From Neonectria sp. B-13 (taxonomy: Eukaryota > Ascomycota > Sordariomycetes > Hypocreales > Nectriaceae): 64,000 nucleotides of DNA. Below, piece by piece: positions 42,371 through 53,281 of the stretch (the stretch's first letter is position 1; every line of letters begins with the position of its first letter). The position numbers and the translations under genes were made by a program. A model generated the notes under the pieces. The model had not been told where the DNA came from. It did not search any database and saw only the letters and a list, made by a program, of their open reading frames with translations. The stretch covers positions 1,638,464 to 1,702,463 of the forward strand of contig NOKP01000001.1 of NCBI GenBank assembly GCA_002682825.1. Direction: 5' to 3'.

Positions 42371-43558
42371 CGTACCGACTCCTCTCGCAAAACAGGGTAA
42401 ACGGCCAAGTCGAAAGATCGATCCAGGCCCCGGATTCGTCCGGAGCCAAACTCGTTGTGCAAGACGCTCCACGCTGGCGGCGACGTAGTTTCTTCAGTCC
42501 TCTTCGAGGTCGTCGTCGCGTTGTTGTCGAAAGAAAAAACCGTCCCCTAGTTCCATCGCCCACATGCCGAAGTGGGGTGCAAGGCTGGCGGCTCTGTGGC
42601 TGAAAACGCGGGGACAGCGTGGGGGTCCCTTTCGCGGGGTCCCAGAGTAGCCTTGTGGCGTTTTCCAGCCTCGTCAGGGCCCAGAAGTCTAATGTACCGG
42701 TACCTGTGCGTCGTACCGGTACTTCGTGCCTGCCCGTACCTAGCCGTCAGTGAACGCCGGGACCTTCTCCAAAGCTCCGAAGCCCAAGTAAGTCAGTTCA
42801 CTCTCCAGCGCCCAGTCATTAGGCTTAGCGCCCCGTCGTCAGACAAACACATTCCAATCACACTGTAGACTTTACTACGTGTTTCATACATGAGTATTTG
42901 ATTCATCTCATCAATCTTTACTCATTAATTACATACACATGCAAAAGAGGGATCGGGCCAGAAGTTAGTCCAGAGCGTGTCAAAGACCGCTGGAACATCT
43001 TATTTATTTACTAGTCCGGCTGTAGAGACATCCCGCCAACAGAGTTAAAAAAATTCAGAGCCTTGTGCCGCCTCCTTCGATTCAATCCTCAGCCCGATGG
43101 TATCCATCAGCTCAGAAAAGGACACCCAGCAACTTATTCAGCCAGCCCGGTTTTCGTCTTGTGCAAAGATGATGCCGTGTCCTGTAACAAGTGGCGTCGC
43201 AGTTCCCGGCCGATGAGGGAATGACTGGCTCACAAAAGGCAGCCACAACTGCACCTCGCCACGTCATCTCCCATATTCCCACCAGGTCCTGTTGCTTCCG
43301 GCTCCGTAATCCTGGTTCCATCGCACCGCCATGTTTCTGTCGCAAAATTAAAGAAAATGTATGACTCTTTGGTCTAAATTCCACATGACATAGAGAGTGG
43401 TAAAGTGATTAACGCCGTGGACACCATACTATGCTATCCCCTCAACGCCTCCAACGGTGAATATGGTGGAATACATGACTTCGGCCTCGCGACCTGTCAT
43501 CAAGGAAATTAAACATGGTGTGACAAGTTTGGTCTGTGTAGTGTAGGTATTGTCATCA
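42371..43558. other. Intergenic: DUS1 promoter side and 3' flank of the Bni4-like gene
   Basis: No gene recognised. GTAC-rich short motifs cluster at 42691-42740 (TACCGGTAC and GTACTTCGTGC). The stretch 42880-43110 is AT-richer. Confidence 0.5.
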
Positions 43559-46050
43559 TCAGAAAAAGTGGGTGTAAATCTTCGACGTCTCGTGTACCTC
43601 CATCTCCTGCAGTCAAGTTAGCTTCAGGCCTTGTACACTACCACTACGGAAACTTACCATCTTGAAGGTGTTCAGCTCCTCCTTGATTTGCTGTGCCAAC
43701 ATGGGAGTCATGCGGTTGCATGCCGAAATCTCGCCGCGGCGATCATACTCTTGGCTTGGCCAGGTATCATAAAAAATAAGCCGAGGCGAAAATGTCGCGT
43801 TTCTCTTCGACGAACCATGGGGTGTGTTTGGAGCGCTCTTGGTATCCTGGCGCAGCCTGAGAGCCGTCATAAAGTAGTCTTCGCTGCCGATGGCAATCGA
43901 TCCGGTCCTGCGATGACCCTGAGCCTCATCATTGGGCGTGCTTGGGGCGCTCGAGTTGGGCGAGTCGTTCATAGCAGGGATACTAGGGAGATCCAATTCA
44001 GGCGACACATCTGCAGGACGGATGGAAGGGCTGGAGGAGCCTGGGCGCTTCAGGATACCCTTGCGAACAGCAGCAAGTACCTCAGCGCGCTCCCTGTCGC
44101 CACCCACGATGCTTTTCCGTGAGTTGGAGTTGTCTGTGCCAGAGCTTCCCAAGCGCTCTGCGATTTCAGCGCCGAGATTGGTGTCGATAGAGTTGCGTTC
44201 CAGGTGTGGGAAGGTATCCATTGGCTGAGGCTCTGCCGCGACATTAACACGTTGAGTCTCCGCCTCAGCGGTAACCATCGACACGGCCGCTTGACTAGCT
44301 TCCGGAATGGGTCCATCAGCGGGGGCTACGCCGATAACTGACTTGGGACGGAAAAGTCCGACAAGCGACCGAGTGCTCTTCTTCATTCCACGACCCATCT
44401 TACGGATCATGATAGAAGCCGAAGAAGCAGTTGAGGAGATCGACAGGTTGTCGGTCGAGCCGCCGAAGAATCGACCACCATAGATGCTGTGTCCAAGGCC
44501 AGCTGCCTCCTGTTGCTCGGCAATCCGGGCCTGTTCAGCATCATACGTCTCATCGTCGGTTGGCTCCTTGTGAAGCTTTGATGGTTCGTCCTTATCAGTG
44601 CTGTCAAGGTCTCCGGCAGCCTTTCGGAAATCAGCCGCGCTTCCAAATGAGAAGGCACGGCGCAATCTGGAGGTCTTGCTCTTTGCCTTGCGACCCTTCT
44701 GATTAATGGCAGCCAGCTGCCTTGCCGCTGGTGTCTCCAGGTTACCGGCGGTGGCTGAGGGGATATTTTGGTTGGATGAAGTGGCGTCGTCGGCAACATC
44801 GTTGGCCATGGTGGCGGGCCTAGACAAAGGTGAGGGGTTGGTTGTGCGCTTGGTCGCATCGGAGGATGAGCCTCGTGGTGGGATGTTCACAGATTTGGCG
44901 TGATCTTGCTTAGAGGTGATTTCGTCAGAGGGGGAAGAGGGGTTGCCGGTGGGGACCGACACATTGCGGTTGGTAGACTACGTAACAATCCCTGTTAGCA
45001 AGACGACTTGAACCAACATCATCCGATTGGACAATGCAAAGGATAATATGGACTCACTGAGCCTGGCCGAGAATTGCTGCTGCGGCTCGATACAACACTT
45101 TCAGAACTTCCATTATGGGAATGGGGTGGAGGGTTTGACACGACTCGGAGCGTTCTGGTGTCTTTGTCGCCAGATTTCTCCTTTGGCGGAATGTTCGGCT
45201 TGGGCACATCTGCATACTCCCTGCTGTGCATGCTTCGTCGTCGAGATCGCTTCCCATCGTCTGTGAGGGACTGGGGATACACATGCATGTCATCCATGGA
45301 CGTCCCTGGCATGGCTCCGTAGAAGCTGTTGGGGCGGTTTGGCACGGCAGATCGCTGAGGGTTGGGTCCGTTGTACATCTGTACTGCAGGTAGCATTCCA
45401 TTCACCGGGAGAACCGTGCTCTGGGAGCGACCGTGCTGGTTCTGGGCCTGGTGCTGGGTCTGGTGCTGGTTCTGGTTCTGTTGCGCGTTGGACGTCCGCC
45501 TGTACCTATCGGGAGCGGCCTTTGTGGGGTTCGAGGGGGTGACTTGGTGCTGGGAGGAGCCTGCTAGGTATGCCGACTGAGGTCGAGGAGCAGGAACAAT
45601 GTTCCGAGCGGGTGGTATTGCGGAATCATCACGGGAACCACTCTGTCCGACACCCATGTTGTTATATGCTAGGTTCGTCATCGAAGAGCTGTATTGACGC
45701 ACAGCATAGTTGGGGTTGGCGTTGGCGTTGTAATTTCGTATGTTTTGTGGTGTTTGCTGCTGCCATGATTGGGTATGGTTCAGAGTTGGGGTACTGGTGA
45801 ACGCGTACGGCTGGACTGGGGCAGAACTTCCACGGTATCCCACGGGAGCACCGCCTCCGTAGGTAGACCTGGGAGCTTGGGACGATCCTCCCATGTATTG
45901 ATGACCCGTCTGACCTTGGCTAGGCATCATGCCGGCTGAATTCGGTCGGGTCTGGAGCATTGTTACCGTACTAGTCTGTTGAGGGTACGTCTGAACAAGT
46001 GCAGCCATAGTATGGGTCAGCGTCCGAGAGTGAGTGGTCGTCGACGGCAA
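43559..46050 (-). CDS. Bni4-like protein (bud-neck/septal PP1 scaffold family)
   Basis: Three exons on the minus strand, 46050-45058, 44977-43658 and 43606-43559; 786 aa from 46050, or 772 aa from the in-frame ATG at 46008, which is equally plausible. Most of the protein is disordered, with Gln/Asn/His repeats (about 45431-45490), Ser/Pro-rich parts and a basic FRPKSV region. Only the last about 60 residues look conserved: FSPRLIFYDTWPSQEYDRRG, then CNRMTPMLAQQIKEELNTFKMEMEVH and final YTHFF. This is the conserved end of fungal Bni4-type proteins; yeast Bni4 docks PP1 (Glc7) there and directs chitin synthase III to the bud neck. The 48-nt last exon is needed to finish the conserved end and supports the model. 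The usual RVxF-type PP1 site seems replaced by NATF. Assignment is by motif recall. Confidence 0.72.
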
Positions 46051-49000
46051 TAATCTGGTTCAAGGCGTCGCGTGTAGGTTCTTGTCGTCAGGAAGTACTT
46101 CTGAGGGAATGTGAATTCGCAACGCAATCTATTATGCAAGGCGAGACAAAATAACTAGGAGGTCCAAAGTCAGCAAGTCAGTCCAAGGGCTGCAGGTAGG
46201 GTTCAGGTTATGAATGCTAGAACTCGTCTTCAGGTGAATGATGATGGCGAGGCAGAGTACCGGGCTGGGCAGGAAGTTACAAGCAGGGTGAAATCCCCTG
46301 ATGCTTGCAGGTGGAGTCGAGACTGAGCAAGAACTGACATTTTTTCTTTCGGTTTATATTTTAGACGAAGGAGAAGAACGATCGTAGAGGCGTTGGGATC
46401 CAAGGACGCCAGCGACCTGAGACAAGAACGAGTGTTGTGTCGAATGATTGACTTGCTGTTACCGCGAGAAGGCTTTCGACTCCGCTACAAGACAGGTGCT
46501 AAGGGGGTCGATGGTCGAAGATCAAGAGTCGAAACAGACAGCTTGAGTCTCGGCCTAGATGTGGCAGAACATGGGAAGGTCGTCGGGGTCTCGAGCGAGT
46601 GACGAGGATATGGAAGGAAGATATTACGGGCTCGGCGTGGAGAGATTCGAGAACGGTGGGTGGACAGACTTCCCGGGGTTGGACGTCGTCACGGGATAAT
46701 TTGGAAGGAGCAGCGACAAGTGACGACGCTGGTGCAAATGCAACGGGGACAAGACGTTGGAAATGACGAAGGTGTGCGACGCAACGCTCACGAGCGGAAA
46801 CAGGAGGAACGGGGACGAGTCGGGTAGTCGTCTGGGGGAGGACTTTGTGAGGGTTTCGGGGAGGGCGAAGACGAAGACGACGACGAAGTTTGGAGAGAAA
46901 GGGGGCACGGCAGATGGGCTGCAGCCAAGGGACACGGGGCGTATGGGCGAAGGGGGGTGGTGGTGCTGAGAAGACGAGGGATGTCGGTGATGATGGCGAT
47001 GGCGATGGCGAAGGGGGAAGATAGGAAAGGAAAACGAGGGAGAACAAGAAGAGGATGAGAGAAGATGGAGATGGTGATAGGAAACGAAGACGAAGAGAGA
47101 AAGTCGTCAAAGGCGTGGTGGTGAGTTTGGGAGAAGAAACGGCCTGGCCGTCTCGGTCTCCTGGCGCCAGCAAAAGCCGTGGGCGGGCCACAGTGGGCTC
47201 TAGGCGCAGGCGCACCAAGCAGGGAGGGGTACGTACCGCGAGATCCACCCTCCTGGACTCCTTCCCATGCTCTCCACGGGCGGAAGTAGAGGGACGGGAG
47301 AGGCACCATGTACTGTACCTCTACTTTACAGGGCACTCCAGGACGGGCTCCTGGCCTGGGATGCACCGGTACGTACTTCGTACAGCGCTGTACGAGATGC
47401 TCCGTCCAGCGGCCAGCAGGAGTGGGGCCCGCAAGACACCGCCCAAGTTGCCCACCAGTCGTTGGCCCGCTCCCCTAAACCGTCCTGCTCTGCAGTGGAG
47501 CCCCCTGTGGTTGTAGGCCTGCAGTTGTAGGGGGGGCCACACACAGGACCACACCTGCGGCCACACAGCACCCGACATGGAACTCGGTTTTGGAAGTGAG
47601 TGGAAGCTATCCACATCATCCCCATCAGACCAGTCGCCAGAGCATCGAGGCGAGCAAGGGGAAATGGAGGATGGGGAGGCGCCGTATTGTGCAGCACTGT
47701 ACAGCACTGTGCAGCAGGTACTATCCTGCACTGCGCTGCGATGCACTGCACGGCATCCGTGTGCAGGACCGGGCAACGCACGGAGATGAACAAAAATACC
47801 CGACGGCATCTACGGATACCAGACCAGGCAGGGCACAGATACAGGCAGTACTTGAGCCCAGCTGCCGTCCTTCGTACAAGACAGAGGCAATAGAGCCCAG
47901 GTATGAAGTACCAATCGTCTTACCTCTTAGAGAGCCGTGCCTTATCCAAGGGGGCAATAACTAACCACCCACCCACCCAGGCACTCGCTCTGTCACTCGC
48001 ACACCACCACAACACTCACACGCCCACCAAACACGAGGTTGTCCGTGGTGCCATCCTGGCCGCACTCCAGGATTCCCCAAGACAAGTCTTGCACTTGCAC
48101 CAAGGACACCCTCCAAGGAGCCCAACGCCAGGAGCTTTTAGGCGGGTCGTGTTGATGCTACAGGGGTGGCTGATTCACACCATTGGCCAGCGGCCGGTCC
48201 ATGGCATTGAACCAGCCTGCGCTAGACAGGGACACGCTTCCATGGGGCAATTGGTCCCGAAAGGTCGAGGGACGAAGAGTGCAGTTATGGTTGGCCTGTT
48301 GTTGCCGTCATAGTAGGAGGGTAAGCTTTTTGAGAGAAAGAAGGGTCAGATCGGCCGTTGACAGAACAGACTGACAGACTGCCAGACCCGACAAGACATC
48401 CAGGCACGCTGCTCTCTGCTCGTTGGTGCTTCCACAGTCTCGGAATTGCTACCTTACTCAATGATGAAGATCCGCGTCTCAGCGTCAGCCCTCTTCTTAA
48501 ACTGTGGCCGACAGTGCCGTGAGGTGATGGTCATAGCCTCTCAGCTCGTCTTTTGGCGAAACGGTGGCTTTGGTGCCGCTGTCTGACGCAAAATCCATCC
48601 CGCTGCACTACCTGGCACCATCTCGTCCTCAGGAGCCCAGCACCAAGGCCCAAACATTTGCCTGCGCCAACACGTACCGACCGAAAGGCCAAGCAAGGGA
48701 TCAAGGTGGAGTATCTTACTTGGCACATAGCACCGTGCCCTTTTGGGGAGGCCCGACAACCAGACAAAAAAGATTGAATCAATATGTCCGCCAGAAGGCG
48801 GCAAAAACAGGACCAGCGGGTGTTGGTGTTGGTTGCGAGAGTGTTGAGTGCCCCGTACGTGGTACTCCATGCACTGTCCCTCTACTGTACGCAATACGAT
48901 ACCCCGTGCTTTAGCCTCGCCGCGGGTGCTGGGGCTTGCTCATCGATGCCCCTCTCTGCGATCCTTGGGCTCCTGCACCGTCCCACGGTTTTCAAGTACG

Positions 49001-52000
49001 TAGGAGTTTTCGCAAGGGTCTAGGGGTTTCTACGACGTGAACGAGATACGCCAACGAGGCTTTGACCTTCAACCACCTACATGAGCCTAGGCTGGTGGAC
49101 GGACGGGTCGGTGGTTGAACTACTGGTGGGAGGTAACATTTTGCTACTCCCCGAACGCCATCGCCCCGAACAACATGTGGAACGGACGCCGGCACGGTAC
49201 CGGTACCAATACCATTCACCTGGTCCAAGACTCCGTCGAGATTGGTACATCATCATCAGGACCACTGGATCATCGCCGGCCACCCGATCGGCCCTGGGAG
49301 CTTCCCCCCAGAATCTGCCCAGGAAATTGTCCATGTTCCCAAGAGAGACGAACCTCGCAGGGAGCTGCCAGCAGCAGACACCAATCCGGCCCGGCCGTAT
49401 GGCCCCTATGAGATCGAAATCAAACAGGTCCCTGTCTCCTACATTAGCAGTGCCTGGCCCTTGATTGTGGCTTGCCGGGACCTCAAATCTCTTTCCCCCA
49501 GCACCTATTCCAGGGCATGGCACTAGATCATATGCTTCTGTTCTGATGTCGGATCGAGACGACACCAGCAGGAAGAAGCGCGAACCAGTGCACGCCTCAT
49601 TCTGTCTGTCTCCCACGGCCTGCAGTAGCCTCGACGTGAGGGGGGCAATAAGGTGGGATGGGGGCGTGGAACCCATCTCACAATGGAACTGATGGATGGC
49701 CGCCTTGCAGTACGAAGCACAAAGTACCGGTACTGTTCGTTTGAGCGAGGCAAGCAGCAAGCTCAGTAAGGCAAGGCCAGTCCCGCTAGCCCCCCATCAA
49801 GCAAAGTGTTGACGGTCCCGAATATGCACGAATACTGAAGAGGGAGCGGGTCGTGATAGGACACTCTATTCCGTCACCTCACGCCGAGAGACGTGCTCGT
49901 GGCCTTATTCTTCCTGACTCTCTGATGCCGATGCTTGCCCAGTCTGCAAGGTCCCAATTCTCAGTTGGGATCCCCAGGCCTTCTTCCAGGCCCATCTTTA
50001 TTTTGGTTCAATGGGGGTTTTTTTTTTCCATCCCAGAGCCGCAACGGTGACAGCAAAGCACCACCGTCTTCTCGCCATGCTATAACTGGAGCCGCTTCTG
50101 CTCCGTACTTCGTACAGTCATCCTGTCACCAACCGTCTCCTTTTTTCTCACTCCCGAAGATCAGCGGCCATGACGGGTACTGAGTACTAACTACGTATTT
50201 TTAGACTGGGGCAGCCCGGAAGGGTCCAGGGCTTCCCTTGGTGCCATCAGAACTCACTCGTCCCACTGGCTCGCACTCCGACGGGTGTAGTGGACGTAGT
50301 TGCGTGGCGACATGGAGCATATCGCCAGGGGCGCTAGCCTACTAGGTAGCCGCCAGTGCCGGGTTTATCGACCTCCGGGGCCGTCATCGAGCCCGTGGAA
50401 GACTCTGCGGCTATTTGCTGCTCGGCCTTCAGCCGACTGTGAAGAAAAGCTCCTGTGCAATGGGGTTGGGAAACTCATGAAAAGGGGGACCCAAGGCCGT
50501 GGTAAACGAAAAAAGGGAAAGGGTTCATCGAGAGGCTGAGGATGGGGGAACTTCCAGAAGCAGCAGCATCAGCATCAGCATCAGGCGATAGCTGCGAACA
50601 ACCCCGTCATTTTGCATGCCAGACACCGACGCCCGCCATATCCATGGGCAAATTGGCCGCTGCCCACGCAGTGCATTGCTTGACTCAGATGACGGGATGG
50701 GTCTGGGGTACGACCTCGGGCCCGCACGCCCGTCTGGCGTCTGCCTCCAACAAATGATCCAAGTGCGAGGTTGGCCCCCCCTTTGGATGAAACAAGCTGG
50801 AACCAGGGTTCAACCAGTCGTCTCGCACAGGCGTGTTCTGTTGTTGTGTGTTGCGAATTGTTACACGGCGAAAAAAAAAAGTCTGGCGATTCATAACAAG
50901 ATCCGTTCCCAATTCTAGTGGTGGGATGCGGCGGAGCGCGTACGCATCAACACATGTATAACTCGACGCAGATAACCTCGAAAATAACATGATTACATCC
51001 CGACCTCGCAACCCGTCTCCAGCATTCCGAGTGCCGGCGGCGACCGCCGCACCTGTTTCTCGACCCTGAACATTGGATCTTCCACAGGCGACGCGTCAAG
51101 GGCAGACGTCACAAGTGGTCTGGTTGGTCGGCTAGTTACTTGGATGGAGCGCAAGACGCATCTCACCTCTCAAGCTCTCTGCCCGCGCCGCTCAGCCACG
51201 TCTAGCTCAACCCCACGCCTGCGTGGAAGCACCCAACTTTTGCGGTGCTCGACATGGGCAACTGGCATGGCGCGGCGTTGAAAGCCCACCCCCATGTTCA
51301 CGGCCTGCGATGTCCCCATGCCCCATGCTGGTCGCACCTCGCGCTTGCAACTTGGGGGACGATACGCGGGGAGACCATTGACGATGGCTTCAACGCTGGT
51401 GCTTCGGGGGCCGTCTTAGTCTGGCCGGCGCTTCACTCGGCTGCCGGCCCTCGTGGTAGTTTGCTAGGTAAGCAGCGCGTCATCCGTTCTAGACTATCTT
51501 CTCTCAGCCTCCGTCCGTCTAGAGCCAACATCGGAAGCGCTGGTGATTAAGCTCCCGCTATTGCCGTATCTTTAACTACGTAAAGGAAGCACCCTTCCGC
51601 CCGTTTAGTTGAGTGTGAGTGTGCCTGGAACTCTATGCCAGTGTCGAGAGGCCGTGGCATATGGAGGCGAAACCTTCCCCTGACGTGTGGCACATGATGC
51701 CTTTCGTGACCATGATCGGCGCCAGCATCGAGTTCACCAACTCTCACACATCCGCGGTTATTTCGCCTGAGTCAGACACTATCCGGTGTTGGTGAGCACC
51801 ATAGTGATGTGCCTGGCGCGCCCAGCTCGCTCTCAGAGACACAACAGAAACACTGGGCAAGCCAAGCTCGGCCTCACCTGAAGAAAGAAGCCGGGCGATT
51901 CTTTAGCTTCTTGGTTCCTGGCCCAAGCGGCCGCCCCCAGTTGGTGAGATCCGCAAGACTACTATGTATGTCGTTGCCGGCGCAGCCAGAAGGTCTCCCA

Positions 52001-52608
52001 GAAGACTCGATCCCTTACTCCGGCTCATTTAACCTGGAGATGAGCTGGAGATAACACGGGGTGGGCTTCAGGGCGATGAGGCAGAGGAACCGTGTCCCGG
52101 CGACGAGGGAACGCCGTCAGTGCGCATCGATCACTCCCCTTCTCATTAATTAAGTAATCAATCTCACTCAGCCCTTTTCGCCCGGCTTTGCTTGCTTATC
52201 ACTTGCTGCTTGCTTGCTTTCTCTCCCGTCCTTTCCGTGCCCTGACTCCGTGCCCTGGCCCCGTAGGTCTCCTTCCCCAGAACCCTAGGCCGTTCATCCG
52301 CCCAGCACCGCCGTACCCATACCACACATCCTCATCCCGCCCCCGGCGGATGTAACCTACGGTTTGCTCTACGGACTAGTACCATGTGCAAATAGCTGCC
52401 TGCCTGCCTGAATTCGAATAGTGGCTGCGGATTGCAAGGTAGAAAGGCATGAGGTGCGCCGGGTGAAGAAACAAGGCCGCCGCCGTTCGACCATTCCCAA
52501 AGCCTACCCATCGCCCGTGGACATGCCCAGGCTGCTGCAGGTGCAGGCCCAGTCACAGGACGATCTACAAAGACATGCAGCGGAGGGGCGTTCGAGGGAA
52601 ATGGATAG
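46051..52608. other. Gene-poor intergenic stretch (part of a 7.2-kb divergent region)
   Basis: No supportable gene. Open frames on both strands (for example 46499-47248 and 49077-49760, minus) are low-complexity, overlapping and without recognisable motifs. GTAC-anchored palindromic motifs recur (47373-47383, 49710-49727, 50105-50115). Two similar 27-bp segments occur at 47304-47330 and 48865-48891. Confidence 0.5.
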
Positions 52609-52656
52609 GGATGTGGATGTGGATGTGGATGTGGATGTGGATGTGGATGTGGATGT
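52609..52656 (+). repeat. GGATGT hexanucleotide microsatellite (eight units)
   Basis: Eight perfect GGATGT units, then degenerate copies. It lies about 630 bp upstream of the Zn2Cys6 protein start. It reads as Val-Asp (+) or His-Ile/His-Pro (-) runs in spurious frames. Confidence 0.95.
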
Positions 52657-53281
52657 GAATGTGAACGCGACTTGACGGCGTTTCCCCTTTGCAAATCGAT
52701 GTCCATCTCGGATCTTCAAATTGCCAATTCCTACCTAGACCGCGTCGCCCTGTACTTGGTACCATCGACCCAAAGTTAAGCTCTTCTTGGCTCGCTCCCT
52801 TGAACTGTTCGAAACTCTCCCATCGCTTCCCCTCCCGCAGCCACAATCGCCCGATCCGGCCGCGGCGCCGTGTAATCCATTCCATCCAGGCCCAAGATTA
52901 TTTCCTAGCCCATTTCCGCGCCTTACAGGGCGGCGACTACACAGTATACGCCGCTCCTACAACACCTGCAAAGGGACCGCTCCGGTCAGCTTTACCGCCT
53001 TCTGCCTTGCCCCGGTCGGACTCCGCGCTCAGCGCGTAAAGAGGGGGAATCCTTGCTGCCGTGTCTCGATATCAAGAGGCGGGCTACGAGAACCAACAGG
53101 CCGATCCGTTGCACATCCATCCCGGCGCCCCGCCCCGCTTCCGCGCACGCAACGAGCAGGTTTCTTCCATCCTTCCCGGCGTGGGGAAAGGGCTTTATCG
53201 CCGAGCGTGTGGTACATCCCACCGGGCGGTGAGCGGCAACAAAGAAGACGACGACGACGACGACGACGAAGACAGACAGCC
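52657..53281. promoter_or_regulatory. Putative promoter/leader of the Zn2Cys6 regulator
   Basis: About 625 bp upstream of the ATG at 53282, pyrimidine-rich in part. A GAC/GAA purine run lies at 53245-53276 immediately before the start. No TATA box or named factor site can be claimed. Confidence 0.35.

Noticed and set aside
46499..47248. 249-codon open frame on the minus strand upstream of the Bni4-like gene
   Set aside because: Dominated by Pro/Ser/Leu low-complexity residues from pyrimidine-rich DNA; better explained as promoter or leader.
49077..49760. 227-codon open frame on the minus strand
   Set aside because: No recognisable motif, no plausible splice partners, open frames on the opposite strand, and GTAC-type repeats inside. 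Not supportable as a gene.
52332..52706. Antisense open frame with a His-Pro repeat
   Set aside because: It is a translation of the GGATGT microsatellite and nearby leader DNA, without other coding evidence.
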